Shown: positions 1-9,110 of the stretch, piece by piece
Layout: each line of letters starts with the position of its first letter
Numbering within the stretch: the first letter of the stretch is position 1
Assembly (NCBI GenBank): GCA_900547435.1
Contig: URGO01000004.1
Span: 1-40,867 of the forward strand
DNA length: 40,867 nucleotides
Source: an uncultured Parabacteroides sp.
GTDB lineage: Bacteria; Bacteroidota; Bacteroidia; Bacteroidales; Tannerellaceae
Direction of reading: 5' to 3'
The notes under the pieces: model-generated
Told to the model about the DNA's origin: nothing
The model's database searches: none
The model's input: the letters and a program-made list of their open reading frames with translations, nothing else
Translations under genes and position numbers: made by a program

Positions 1-51
1 AAACTACAATTTGATACTCCTAAATTGTGTTTTTTCAAAAATATTTCGTAA
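1..51 (+). CDS. C-terminal tail of an IS30-like transposase (partial, 5' end outside window)
   Basis: The first reading frame is open from the window edge to a TAA at 49-51 and reads KLQFDTPKLCFFKNIS. IS30-family transposases typically end with a segment of the form RPRK-x-L-x-F-x-TP-x-x-x-FF, and this tail fits that pattern. Only 16 codons are visible, so the family assignment rests on this short motif and on the context: the next gene has lost its 5' half exactly here. The catalytic DDE residues would lie outside the window. An unrelated short open frame cannot be excluded. Confidence 0.4.
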   Translation, partial: KLQFDTPKLCFFKNIS

Positions 52-77
52 TGTTGCATTTGCTGTTGGACTCTGCA
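1..77 (+). mobile_element. Right end of an IS30-like insertion sequence (partial)
   Basis: This region comprises the putative transposase tail (1-51) plus about 25 bases of AT-rich DNA, after which codons homologous to an RND pump resume with ADKQRG at 75-92. The 25 bases after the stop would hold the terminal inverted repeat. The left end and the target-site duplication are outside the window, so the exact junction (about 70-78) is an estimate. This is inference from the broken neighbouring gene and the transposase-like tail. Confidence 0.4.
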
Positions 78-1997
78 GATAAGCAACGAGGTTTTACTCC
101 GGAGATTTATCTGTACCGCATCGGCCGCAATACGGCAATGCCTCTATTGGGAGCAACTATCATTGCCGCCTCCACCTTCCTATGTGTATATCTTTCCCCC
201 GATACGGCCGGCGAATATGCCCGTGACCTCTTTCTGGTATTATGTGTCAGCCTGTTGGCAAGTTGGATACTGGCATTGATCCAGGTTCCTATTTGTGCCA
301 AATCCTGGTTGCCGAAACAAGAGAAAACGATTGAAAACAATTCCGGTACGGTCATGAATTCACCCGTGCATCGTTTCATCCGTCGTACAATTGCATTTTT
401 GATAGGCTACAAACGCACGACAATTCTTGTAGCGTTCTGTTTGCTGGCACTCTGCATCTTCGGCATGACGCGCGTCAAGAATCTATTTTTCCCCGATTTT
501 GATTATAAACAGTTTGTTGTCGAGTGCTTTTTCCCTTCAGCGGCCGATGCCAACGTGGTACGTGACCGTCTGTTGGAAATGAGCAGCCTGCTTGAGAAGA
601 ATCCTGCCATCGACCGGGTAGCTGTCAGCCAAGGAAGTGCTCCGGCCCTTTATTGTCTGGTACGCCCGATGACATCCGGAGGCGATTGTTACGGAGAGCT
701 GATTGTAGATTGCAAAGATTACAACACAGTACTGGAGCAAATACCCACTGTACGGACACAGCTTCGCAAACTATATCCCGAAGCCTATATCCGCATCCGT
801 AAATACAATTTCTCAACCTCTACTTCACATACCATTGAAGTAGAATTTGCCGGCCCGGACCCCGCCATACTACGCGACCTGAGCGAGCAAGCTGAAGCCA
901 TCATGCGCCGTTCGCCTTATGTGGATGCTTATTCGGTACAAAACAATTGGAAACCGGCTGGCAAAGCTTTCATTGCCGAATATGTGCAACAAAACGCGTT
1001 GCGTTCCGGCATCGGACGAAGTGATGTAGCTAACGCCTTGTTGGCTGCGACAGATGGAATGCCCATCGGAGTACTGAACAATCAGGAACGCATGGTGACA
1101 CTCAATCTGCAAGTCAGAAACACCGATGGCAGCCGTATCAAAAAATTGGAAGAGGCACCCGTCTGGAGCATGATGAACACCCATCTGTCCAATGAAGAGC
1201 TACAAGGAGCATTAGCCGGTGGAAAAACTATGAGCGAATTACAGGACAAGATTTTCCGTTCCGTCCCATTGGGTAATGTCGTAAACGACCTGCGGTTCGA
1301 TTGGGATGAAGACCTTGTAGTCCGACTGAACGGTCAACGGATTATCGAAGCAGAGTGTGACCCGAATCCCGACCGCAACGATGCAACTCCGACCAAGGTC
1401 GTGGCTTCCATCCAAGACGAAATCGAAGCCATTCCATTGCCCGATGGCTATACGATGCGCTGGGTGGGGGAAGGTGAAATACAAGGTGAAGCTATCGGGA
1501 ACCTGATGAAATTCGTTCCGATCACCATCTTCCTCATCTTGGCCATTCTCTTGTTGTTGTTCAACAGCTGGCGTAAAGTCATTCTTATCTTGCTTTGCTT
1601 CCCGTTCGTCTTCTGCGGTATTACCCCGTCATTGCTATTGAGCGGCCAACCTATGACTTTTATGGCCATTATTGGTATGCTGGGGCTAATCGGCATGATG
1701 GTTAAGAATGCCATTGTGCTGGTCGATGAAATCAATCGTCTTCAGACGGAAGAAAAGGTTGAGCCTTATACCGCTGTGATAGAAGCGACTGTCTCTCGTG
1801 TGCGTCCTGTACTGATGGCTTCATTGACAACGATTGTGGGGATGATCCCGCTCGTAACAGACCCGATGTATAATTCGATGGCTATTACCATCATGGGCGG
1901 ACTTACAGTCGGTACAATAATTACCCTTGTCTTATTGCCACTGTTCTATTCTGCTTTGTTCCACATTCAAAAAAACGAGGAAAGTAAATATTCATAA
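27..1997 (+). pseudogene. RND efflux pump inner-membrane subunit, 5'-truncated remnant
   Basis: The 656-codon frame matches only the C-terminal part of AcrB/HAE1-type RND permeases, which are usually about 1,030 residues. It begins just after transmembrane helix 4 (ADKQRG, then GRNTAMPLLGATII) and continues through the second periplasmic domain and the helices to the end. The Lys of the TM10 proton relay is present (GLIGMMVKNAIVLVDEI). The paired Asp residues of TM4 and the whole first porter half are missing. The only in-frame start is a GTG at 27 or an ATG at 51, and in-frame stops lie upstream at 12-14 and 21-23, so the gene cannot extend further. The first 16 or so codons have no RND similarity and probably derive from an insertion-sequence end. 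A working pump is very unlikely. No adaptor gene is in the window; the TolC-like gene follows after 14 bases. Confidence 0.75.
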
Positions 1998-2011
1998 AAA
2001 TAAAAACGAGA

Positions 2012-3331
2012 ATGAATAAGAAAAATATTATTATTTCATGTTGTGTCGCTTTGCTCTATAGCTTAAATGTTTCGGCACAACAACCGCTCCGGCTTTCGCA
2101 AACTGAATGCCGGAAGATGGCTCTGTCACACAACGAAGATCTTCAACGAGCGGATAATGCACGGAAACAGGCAAAACTTGACCGGGAAATAGCCAAAGCG
2201 GCATTTTTACCCAAGTTCGATGCATCCGCAGTAAGTGCTTACCTGTTTCCTGACATGGACATGATGGGCGCGGAAATACGTATGCGTGGATCTTATATGG
2301 CCGGTATCAATTTGACACAACCTATCTACACAGGAGGCAAAATCATGACCGGTAACCGATTAGCACGTATCGGGGAAGAGGTAGCTTCCGAACAATATCG
2401 TATGACCCGCATGGATGCTGTGGTCGAAGCAGATAATGCCTATTGGACTTATCTGGCTGTTGGACGTAAAGTCCGGATGTTAGAAAGTTACCACGCACAA
2501 ATGGATTCCCTGCACCGACAGACAGAAGCAGCCCTTGCATCAGGCATGGCTACCGAAAACGATTTGCTGCGTATCGAAGCTAAACATACTGAAATACAAT
2601 ATCAATTACAAAAAGCCAGAAATGGAGCCAACCTGTGCCGGATGTCTCTCTGCCAAATCATTGGTGCCGATTTCAACACCGAAATAGAAGTCATTGATAC
2701 GGCATTTGTCATTGCAGAACCCGAAAGATTGGTGCCGGATATAAATTTGCGACCCGAATTGCACCTCCTTGAACATCAAATCGCAGCAGGCAAAGAACAA
2801 ATCCGTATGGCACGTGCAGATATGCTGCCTACAATTGGCTTGCTGGCCAACTGCTCGTATTATGGAAATATCAAGCTGAACGGAATGGCTGATGCTGGAG
2901 ATGGAACGATGACTCCCTACTCACAAGAATTCCGCGACGGTATGGGGATAGTCATGCTATCTGTCAATATCCCGATTTTCCATTGGGGAGAAAACCGTAA
3001 GAAAGTCCGTAAGGCACAATATGAATTGCGTAATGCGGAACTCGACCTACAAAAGAATACACAATTACTCACCATTGAGGTACAACAGGCCATTCAAAAC
3101 ATGCAAGATGGCTATAAGCTCATCCATACCGCAGAAAAAGGATTACAACAAGCCGATGAGAATCTGCGGGTGATGCGCAGCCGTTATGCGGCGTCCATGG
3201 CTCCTTTAACCGACCTGCTTGATGCTCAATCGCAATGGCAACAAGCCGAAAGCAATCTGATTGAGGCGCAAACCCAATATAAAATTTATGAGACGGAATA
3301 CCTACGGGCTACAGGCACCTTGGATTTCTGA
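2012..3331 (+). CDS. TolC-family outer-membrane efflux channel
   Basis: A 439-residue TolC/OprM-type outer membrane factor. It has an Sec signal peptide (MNKKNIIISCCVALLYSLNVSA, cleavage near residue 22), then two long alpha-helical repeats of the OEP type, the first with SHNEDLQRADNARKQAKLD and the second near the end with ENLRVMRSRYAASMAPLTDLLDAQ. Between these lie the strand regions that form the barrel, for example NLTQPIYTGGK. Length is normal for the family. It begins 14 bases after the RND remnant and was presumably the last gene of a tripartite efflux operon. With the pump gene broken upstream, its expression may now depend on read-through from the insertion sequence, or it may serve other pumps. 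The substrate cannot be told from sequence. Confidence 0.88.
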   Translation: MNKKNIIISCCVALLYSLNVSAQQPLRLSQTECRKMALSHNEDLQRADNARKQAKLDREIAKAAFLPKFDASAVSAYLFPDMDMMGAEIRMRGSYMAGINLTQPIYTGGKIMTGNRLARIGEEVASEQYRMTRMDAVVEADNAYWTYLAVGRKVRMLESYHAQMDSLHRQTEAALASGMATENDLLRIEAKHTEIQYQLQKARNGANLCRMSLCQIIGADFNTEIEVIDTAFVIAEPERLVPDINLRPELHLLEHQIAAGKEQIRMARADMLPTIGLLANCSYYGNIKLNGMADAGDGTMTPYSQEFRDGMGIVMLSVNIPIFHWGENRKKVRKAQYELRNAELDLQKNTQLLTIEVQQAIQNMQDGYKLIHTAEKGLQQADENLRVMRSRYAASMAPLTDLLDAQSQWQQAESNLIEAQTQYKIYETEYLRATGTLDF

Positions 3332-3368
3332 GTTTATCCGTCTTTTTAATGACCATTCATATTTAGAT

Positions 3369-3431
3369 GCTGTTTGGGATTTCTTCAGAAAAAGCTACAT
3401 AAAACATTTTTCCGAAGAAATTCAAAACAGC
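3369..3431. repeat. Long imperfect inverted repeat between the TolC-like gene and purT
   Basis: GCTGTTT at 3369-3375 pairs with AAACAGC at 3425-3431, and the interior continues with ATTTCTTC/GAAGAAAT and GAAAAA/TTTTTC around a loop of about 13 bases. The result is a stem of more than 20 pairs with small interruptions. It has no clean U-run after it, so it is not a textbook terminator. It sits immediately upstream of the purT promoter. A MITE-like or solo-repeat origin is possible. Confidence 0.6.
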
Positions 3432-3439
3432 TTCTGAAA

Positions 3440-3471
3440 TTTGTATAATAACCATTCCCGAAGTATCTTTG
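3440..3471 (+). promoter_or_regulatory. Bacteroidetes-type promoter for purT
   Basis: TTTG at 3440-3443, 20 bases, then TATCTTTG at 3464-3471. This matches the TTTG-N19-21-TAnnTTTG consensus of the Bacteroidetes primary sigma factor and predicts a transcript start near 3478, about 25 bases before the purT ATG. Confidence 0.7.
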
Positions 3472-3502
3472 CGTATCAAAAAACAAATAAAAACAGGAAA
3501 AT

Positions 3503-4684
3503 ATGACAACAATAGGAACCCCCATGTCGCCTACAGCCACCAAGGTGGTGCTCTGCGGGAGTGGCGAATTAGGAAAAGAGTTTGTAATCGAGTTGCAGCG
3601 TTATGGTGTAGAAGTAATCGCTTTAGATAAATATACCAATGCCCCAGCCATGCAGGTGGCAGACCGTTCGTATGTTCTCTCGATGCTGGACGGGAAAGCA
3701 TTACGGGAAATCATCAAAAAGGAAAATCCAGATTATATCGTGCCTGAGGTAGAAGCCATCGCTACCCCTACCCTGCTGGAACTGGAAAAGGAGGGCTTTC
3801 ATGTCATTCCTACGGCGAAAGCCACGTGGTTGACCATGAACCGCGAAGGAATACGCCGGCTGGCTGCCGAAGAGTTGGGCCTGCCTACGTCTCCCTATCG
3901 TTTCGTGTCGACCGAAGAAGAATTTAAAAAGGCAATTCAAGAAATCGGAATGCCTTGTGTGGTGAAGCCAATTATGAGCTCCAGCGGACATGGGCAAAGC
4001 GTAATCCGCAAAGAAGAGGAGATAGACCCAGCCTGGCACTATGCCCAGGAGGGCGGCCGTGCAGGAGCCGGAAAGGTCATCGTGGAAGGATTCATTGATT
4101 TCGACTATGAAATTACCCAGCTTACGGTCCGTCATATTGGTGGGACCTCCTTCCTTGAGCCGGTGGGGCACGTACAAAAGAACGGGGATTACCGAGAATC
4201 CTGGCAGCCTCAGACTATGAGTCCGAAAGCCAAAGAAAAAGCTCGCGAGATAGCAGGAAAGATTACGGAAGCATTGGGCGGACGCGGTATCTTCGGGGTG
4301 GAATTATTTGTAAAGGGCGATGATGTTATCTTCAACGAAGTGTCTCCCCGTCCGCATGATACAGGTATGGTAACGATGATTACGCAAGACCTGTCCCAAT
4401 TTGCTCTTCATGCCCGTGCAGTTCTGGGTCTGCCAATTCCGAATATCCGTTTCTTAGGACCAGGTGCGTCACGAGCTGTGGTAGTGGAAGGCGATAGCAC
4501 ACAGGTCAGCTTCGGGAATTTAGGCAAAGTCCTGGAACAGCCCGATACCCAAATCCGTCTTTTCGGAAAACCGGAGGTACACGACCATAGGCGCATGGGA
4601 GTCCTCTTAGCACGGGCGGAAAGCACAAACGAAGCACGCCGAAAGACAAAAAACATGCTGGATAACTTGGAGATTACTTTGTAA
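3503..4684 (+). CDS. purT: Formate-dependent phosphoribosylglycinamide formyltransferase (GAR transformylase 2)
   Basis: A 393-residue ATP-grasp enzyme that formylates 5'-phosphoribosylglycinamide using formate and ATP, the folate-independent form of the third step of purine synthesis. The N-terminal pre-ATP-grasp domain carries GSGELGKE (residues 19-26). The ATP-grasp core shows [14 protein letters not shown] (153-166), the metal-binding Glu residues E267 (GVELFV) and E279 ([12 protein letters not shown]), and the C-terminal domain ends with the usual [10 protein letters not shown]. Length is typical. The ATG at 3503 is favoured by the promoter about 30 bases upstream; a second Met at codon 8 is possible. 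The gene appears to be monocistronic because a separate promoter for the next gene overlaps its end. Formate supply could come from pyruvate formate-lyase, which is outside this window. Confidence 0.95.
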   Translation: MTTIGTPMSPTATKVVLCGSGELGKEFVIELQRYGVEVIALDKYTNAPAMQVADRSYVLSMLDGKALREIIKKENPDYIVPEVEAIATPTLLELEKEGFHVIPTAKATWLTMNREGIRRLAAEELGLPTSPYRFVSTEEEFKKAIQEIGMPCVVKPIMSSSGHGQSVIRKEEEIDPAWHYAQEGGRAGAGKVIVEGFIDFDYEITQLTVRHIGGTSFLEPVGHVQKNGDYRESWQPQTMSPKAKEKAREIAGKITEALGGRGIFGVELFVKGDDVIFNEVSPRPHDTGMVTMITQDLSQFALHARAVLGLPIPNIRFLGPGASRAVVVEGDSTQVSFGNLGKVLEQPDTQIRLFGKPEVHDHRRMGVLLARAESTNEARRKTKNMLDNLEITL

Positions 4685-4708
4685 AATTCCAGCAAATTAT
4701 TATTTTTG
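4678..4708 (+). promoter_or_regulatory. Bacteroidetes-type promoter for the malic enzyme gene
   Basis: TTTG at 4678-4681 (overlapping the purT stop codon), 19 bases, then TATTTTTG at 4701-4708. Transcription would start near 4715, giving a leader of about 125 bases that contains the hairpin at 4741-4793. Confidence 0.65.
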
Positions 4709-4726
4709 CGTGTCAAATGTCAACAG

Positions 4727-4793
4727 ACAAGTTGACAAGAAAACGAATTGACAAAGTTATAGGTTAATCCGTGGTCATCTTGTCAACTCGTTT
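4727..4793. repeat. GTTGACAAG-family repeat with hairpin in the malic enzyme leader
   Basis: ACAAGTTGACAAG at 4727-4739 is followed by AAACGAATTGACAA at 4741-4754, which pairs with TTGTCAACTCGTTT at 4780-4793 in 13 of 14 positions. The same words recur at 8994-9010 and 15492-15548, so this is a member of a dispersed intergenic repeat family. It lies inside the predicted 5' leader of the malic enzyme mRNA. Confidence 0.6.
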
Positions 4794-4839
4794 CGCGGAC
4801 ATTCATAAAGATTATCTGAACTTATATTTATAAGAATTT

Positions 4840-7128
4840 ATGGCAAAAATTACTAAAGAGGATGCACTCCGGTATCATGCGGAGGGCAAACCGGGAAAAA
4901 TCGAGGTTATACCTACCAAACCGTATAGTACACAGGCAGACTTATCATTAGCTTACTCACCGGGAGTAGCTGAGCCTTGTCTGGAAATCCAAAAGAATCC
5001 GCTGGATGCCTATAAATACACCGCAAAAGGCAACTTGGTAGCTGTTATTTCAAACGGAACAGCCGTGTTGGGCTTAGGAGATATAGGCGCTATGGCCGGA
5101 AAACCGGTAATGGAAGGAAAAGGCCTTTTGTTCAAGATATTCGCAGGAATTGATGTTTTTGATATTGAGGTAAACGAAAAAGACCCGCAAAAGTTCATCG
5201 AAACGGTCAAGGCTATCGCTCCTACATTCGGAGGTATCAACCTGGAGGATATCAAGGCTCCGCAATGTTTCGAAATCGAAAACCGCCTGAAGGAAGAATT
5301 GGACATTCCTGTCATGCACGATGACCAGCACGGAACGGCCATCATCTCAGCCGCAGGATTAGTCAATGCACTGGAAATCGCCGGGAAGAAAATCGACGAA
5401 GTGAAGATTGTAGTAAACGGCGCAGGTGCGGCTTCTATCTCCTGCACGAAATTATATGTCATGCTGGGCGCACGCAAAGAGAATATCATCATGTGCGACA
5501 GCAAGGGTGTTATCTCGACCAGCCGTACCGACCTAAACGAACAAAAGAAGGAGTTCGCCACGACTCGTACCGAAATCAAGACACTGGAAGAGGCGGTCAA
5601 AGGTGCAGACGTATTCTTAGGATTATCCGTAGCCAACGTATTGACCAAAGAAATGGTCCGTTCAATGAATGTAAACCCAATCGTATTTGCCCTGGCCAAC
5701 CCGAATCCGGAAATATCCTACGCGGATGCGATGGAATCGCGTGAAGACATCATCTTTGCCACGGGACGTTCGGATTATCCTAATCAGATAAATAATGTAT
5801 TAGGCTTCCCATACATCTTTCGCGGAGCATTGGACACCAGTGCAAAAGCCATCAACGAAGAGATGAAGCTGGCTGCTGTTAAAGCTATCGCTAAGCTGGC
5901 CAAAGAACCGGTTCCGGATGTAGTAAACGCAGCTTATAAATTGAAACGAACCTCTTTCGGACGTGATTATATCCTGCCGAAAGCCTTAGACCCGCGTCTG
6001 TTGACTCGCGTATCGTGTGCGGTAGCAAAAGCAGCCATGGACTCCGGGGTGGCCCGTCGGCCTATCACCGATTGGGATGCTTATGCCAACCACCTGCGTG
6101 AGATGATGGGGTATGACAATAAGTTATTGCGTTCCTTCACCGATATGGCTAAAGCAAATCCGAAGCGGGTAGTCTTTGCTGAAGCCAACCATATCAATAT
6201 GCTAAAAGCTGCTGCCGAAGCGAAGGCGGAAGGTATTTGCCAGCCAGTCTTATTGGGTAACTGGGATCACCTGCATAAATTAGCCGCTGAGGAAAACATC
6301 AATCTGGATGGCATCGAAATCATCAATATGCGCTCTGAAGCCGAGACAGACCGTCGGCATCGGTATGCAAGAATACTTGCCCAGAAACGGGAACGCGAAG
6401 GTGTTACCTATTCGGAAGCCTGCGAGACAATGTTCGACCGGAACGCGTTTGGTATGATGATGGTTGAGACCGGAGATGCAGATGCCTTCATTACGGGAGT
6501 ATATAGCCGCTATTCGGAAGTAACGAAGCTGGCCGAGCAGATTATCGGCATCCGCCCGACTTATAACCATTTCGGAGCTATGCACATTATCTCCGGCAAG
6601 AAAGGGACCTTCTTTATGGCAGATACCTTAATTAATCGCCATCCTTCTACAGAAGTATTGATTGATATCGCTCGCCTGACACACGATGCGGTCAAGTTCT
6701 TTGCACATGAACCAGTCATGGCAATGCTCTCCTACTCCAACTTCGGTGCGGACAAGCAGGGTAGCCCATTGAAAGTGCATGAGGCCATCAATTATCTCCA
6801 TAAGAATCATCCGGAGATGCTGATTGACGGAGAAATGCAAGTCAACTTCGCTTTGGACAAGAAGCTACGCGATGAGATGTATCCGTTCAACAAACTGAAG
6901 AACCGCGATGTGAACACTTTGGTCTTCCCGAACTTAAGTTCGGCAAACAGCGCTTATAAGCTGATGCTGGAAATGGGTAATGTCGAATCTATCGGCCCGA
7001 TTCAAATGGGATTAAACAAGCCAATCCACTTTACAGATGTGGAAAGTTCTACACGCGACATCTTGAATCTGACTACGGTTGCCGTAGTGGATGCCATCGT
7101 TCAAGAACAAATCAACAAGAACCGATAA
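4840..7128 (+). CDS. maeB: NADP-type malic enzyme with C-terminal phosphotransacetylase-like domain
   Basis: A 762-residue fusion that oxidatively decarboxylates malate to pyruvate and CO2, normally with NADP. The malic-enzyme domain (about 1-410) shows AYSPGVAEPC with the catalytic Tyr39, KPVMEGK with Lys94, INLEDIKAP with metal ligands E136/D137, VMHDDQHGTA with D161/D162, and the nucleotide-binding loop VNGAGAAS (192-199). Residues from about 430 on form a phosphate acetyl/butyryltransferase-like domain beginning near KRVVFAEANHINMLKAA. In studied MaeB proteins this domain is regulatory (acetyl-CoA binding), not catalytic. Length is typical for the fusion. It has its own promoter and a long leader. 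No frameshift is seen at the domain junction. Confidence 0.94.
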   Translation: MAKITKEDALRYHAEGKPGKIEVIPTKPYSTQADLSLAYSPGVAEPCLEIQKNPLDAYKYTAKGNLVAVISNGTAVLGLGDIGAMAGKPVMEGKGLLFKIFAGIDVFDIEVNEKDPQKFIETVKAIAPTFGGINLEDIKAPQCFEIENRLKEELDIPVMHDDQHGTAIISAAGLVNALEIAGKKIDEVKIVVNGAGAASISCTKLYVMLGARKENIIMCDSKGVISTSRTDLNEQKKEFATTRTEIKTLEEAVKGADVFLGLSVANVLTKEMVRSMNVNPIVFALANPNPEISYADAMESREDIIFATGRSDYPNQINNVLGFPYIFRGALDTSAKAINEEMKLAAVKAIAKLAKEPVPDVVNAAYKLKRTSFGRDYILPKALDPRLLTRVSCAVAKAAMDSGVARRPITDWDAYANHLREMMGYDNKLLRSFTDMAKANPKRVVFAEANHINMLKAAAEAKAEGICQPVLLGNWDHLHKLAAEENINLDGIEIINMRSEAETDRRHRYARILAQKREREGVTYSEACETMFDRNAFGMMMVETGDADAFITGVYSRYSEVTKLAEQIIGIRPTYNHFGAMHIISGKKGTFFMADTLINRHPSTEVLIDIARLTHDAVKFFAHEPVMAMLSYSNFGADKQGSPLKVHEAINYLHKNHPEMLIDGEMQVNFALDKKLRDEMYPFNKLKNRDVNTLVFPNLSSANSAYKLMLEMGNVESIGPIQMGLNKPIHFTDVESSTRDILNLTTVAVVDAIVQEQINKNR

Positions 7129-7213
7129 ATTGCTTCTTCATGAACAAAAGAGGCTTGAAGTATGTTATTATAACGATGAATCAATGAAGTATTAATTTTT
7201 AATAACAGAACAA

Positions 7214-7378
7214 ATGAAAAAGTATAGATGTACAGTATGCGATTGGATTTATGATCCAGCGGTTGGTGATCCGGAAGGAGGTATTGCTCCGGGTACAGCA
7301 TTCGAAGATATTCCAGAAGACTGGGTATGTCCGTTATGCGGAGTAGGAAAAGATGAATTTGAAGTCGTAGAAGAGTAA
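7214..7378 (+). CDS. Rubredoxin
   Basis: A 54-residue protein starting [15 protein letters not shown] and ending with a TAA at 7376-7378. It has the two CxxC pairs that bind one iron (C6/C9 in CTVC, C39/C42 in CPLC), the conserved [20 protein letters not shown] core, and the aromatic residues Tyr4, Tyr13, Phe30 and Trp37 typical of rubredoxins. Such proteins are small cytosolic one-electron carriers, in anaerobes often feeding rubrerythrin or superoxide reductase for oxidative stress defence. It lies 85 bases after the malic enzyme gene with no clear TTTG-type promoter between them, so read-through transcription is possible. A strong terminator follows directly. Confidence 0.95.
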   Translation: MKKYRCTVCDWIYDPAVGDPEGGIAPGTAFEDIPEDWVCPLCGVGKDEFEVVEE

Positions 7379-7393
7379 TCAGTTATTAAATTG

Positions 7394-7442
7394 AAAAATG
7401 AGAATTGAAAATCAATTGTTAGGATTTTCAATTCTCATTTTT
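7394..7442. terminator. Perfect bidirectional Rho-independent terminator
   Basis: A 20-bp perfect stem (left arm 7394-7413, right arm 7423-7442) with a 9-base loop. The stem is bounded by A-runs on the left and T-runs on the right, so it can end transcripts from both strands. It separates the plus-strand rubredoxin gene from the convergent sulfatase gene, whose stop codon begins next to the stem. Confidence 0.9.
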
Positions 7443-8978
7443 TTATTCCACTTCATCCGGCCACGGAACAAGTTGACCGGTTGCCTTAAAGGCAGGACGT
7501 TGTGCATCCACCGAACGCAAGTAATTGCCTAAGTCTGCTGATAATCGCTTAACCAATTCGGGGTGTTCAATTGCGAGATTATGCTTCTCACTGATATCCT
7601 CCCGGATATTATAAAGCTCTTTCTTTCCCTCCTCGTAAAAGTAAATCAGTTTCCAATCCCCTTGACGAATCGTACAAGTTGCGCCAATACCCGGTCCTTG
7701 CTCACCCCAGATATTCGGGACATTCCAATACAAGCTACGATTTTCCGATGGATTGCCGGTTTGTTTCAACAAAGGAACAAAACTGATGCCATCAATCGGT
7801 TGATGGGTATCATAATCTTCTATTCCCGCCATTTCCAAAATAGTCGGATAATAATCTTCTATCATTACATATTCGTCGCACTTCGTTCCGGGCTTCACAA
7901 CATGAGGCCAGCAGACAATCATCGGTTCACGGATACCTCCTTCATAAGCGGAACCTTTCCCAGCTGTCAAGGGATAATTCTGTGTGAAGAGCGGCTCGTC
8001 TCGCCAACCAGATCCGCTGGCATAGCCTCCGTTGTCCCCCATAAAGAGAATAATCGTATTGTCCGCTTCTCCATTCTTTTCCAGCCAATCCATAATATCT
8101 CCCAGACTCTTATCCATCCCTTCAATCAAAGAGGCGTATGCCGCCTCCTTATCCGATAACCCCTTCTTCTTATACTTCTCATAGAAACGCATATCCTTAT
8201 CAATGGGACCATGAATAGCATAATGAGACATATACAGATAGAAAGGCTGATCGTATGCCTTAGCTTTATCCAAAGCCTTCAACGCCTCTTGCGTCAAAGA
8301 CTCCGTAAGGAAGGAGCCGCTCTGCCAATAATCCCTCAAGCCGGGAATCGCGAACTTAGAAGTCGGACGTCCCTGTTCATCATATCCGTAGTTCAATTCG
8401 CTTAGGTAAGTGGCTGGTCCGCCAGCTGCATGGCCCGCTATATTTACCTCAAACCCGAAGTGCGCCGGATTCTCGCCCGGCGTGTCTATCGCCCCCCAAT
8501 GCGCTTTACCACAATGAATCGTATGATAACCGTTCCTCCTGAGTAATTCCACAAAAGAAGTCCCTACGAAGGTCCGTTCTATACCGGGTACTTGAGCTAT
8601 TCCGTTGACATTCCATTCCGGCAAAATCAAATTCCGGTCTTCCCCATCCGTCGATTTATCACGTTCGAGCGTCCAATTGGTGACCCGGTGGCGTGCCGCA
8701 TTACATCCCGTCATCAGGCTGCAACGTGTCGGGGAACTGATGCTACACGCGTATGCCTGTGTAAACATCATCCCCTGTTTTGCCAACCGTTCCATATTCG
8801 GGGTCTCATACCGTTCGTTATAAAACGTTTTTTCTTTCCAGAAAGGCAAAGAGGTGTCTTGCCATCCCATATCATCGACCAAAAACAGGATGATATTAGG
8901 ACGTTTCCCATCCGATTGTCCGGCCAGCGATAAGGCAGGCAAAAGCAAAGTGGAGAGTAAAAGAGTTTGTTTTACCAT
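7443..8978 (-). CDS. Secreted sulfatase, serine-type active site (S1 family)
   Basis: A 511-residue arylsulfatase-superfamily enzyme that hydrolyses sulfate esters, here probably on glycans. It has an N-terminal signal peptide (cleavage near residue 20), the metal-binding LFLVDDMGWQD (D35/D36), and the signature SSPTRCSLMTG (81-91), in which Ser81 would be converted to formylglycine by an anaerobic sulfatase-maturing enzyme. Later motifs include CGKAHWG (Lys/His of the active site) and FMGDNGG (metal ligands). The DMGWQDTS and ARHRVTNWT segments resemble a group of Bacteroidetes sulfatases acting on galactose or N-acetylgalactosamine sulfate, but the substrate cannot be fixed from this. The GH20 gene upstream on the same strand suggests cooperation on sulfated mucin or glycosaminoglycan. 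No maturase gene is in the window. Confidence 0.92.
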   Translation of the reverse strand: MVKQTLLLSTLLLPALSLAGQSDGKRPNIILFLVDDMGWQDTSLPFWKEKTFYNERYETPNMERLAKQGMMFTQAYACSISSPTRCSLMTGCNAARHRVTNWTLERDKSTDGEDRNLILPEWNVNGIAQVPGIERTFVGTSFVELLRRNGYHTIHCGKAHWGAIDTPGENPAHFGFEVNIAGHAAGGPATYLSELNYGYDEQGRPTSKFAIPGLRDYWQSGSFLTESLTQEALKALDKAKAYDQPFYLYMSHYAIHGPIDKDMRFYEKYKKKGLSDKEAAYASLIEGMDKSLGDIMDWLEKNGEADNTIILFMGDNGGYASGSGWRDEPLFTQNYPLTAGKGSAYEGGIREPMIVCWPHVVKPGTKCDEYVMIEDYYPTILEMAGIEDYDTHQPIDGISFVPLLKQTGNPSENRSLYWNVPNIWGEQGPGIGATCTIRQGDWKLIYFYEEGKKELYNIREDISEKHNLAIEHPELVKRLSADLGNYLRSVDAQRPAFKATGQLVPWPDEVE

Positions 8979-8993
8979 ATATTCTATTTTTTA

Positions 8994-9110
8994 GTTAACA
9001 AGTTGACAAGGCTTCAAGGCTTCAGGTTGTATGATATGAACGCACAATTTTGCCTCTCTACAAGCCTCTCGCTTGTTATCTGAAGCCTAAAACCTTATCA
9101 ACTGAAGCCT
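8994..9110. repeat. Repeat-rich spacer (GTTGACAAG and GGCTTCA motifs) between GH20 and sulfatase genes
   Basis: GTTAACAAGTTGACAAG at 8994-9010 is a member of the GTTGACAAG family. It runs into a tandem 8-bp repeat (AAGGCTTC at 9008-9015 and 9016-9023). The inverted word CTGAAGCCTA occurs at 9080-9089 and again exactly 22 bases later at 9102-9111, overlapping the GH20 stop codon. No TTTG-type promoter for the sulfatase was found here, so this DNA is probably transcribed as the inter-cistronic part of a GH20-sulfatase mRNA. Confidence 0.5.
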
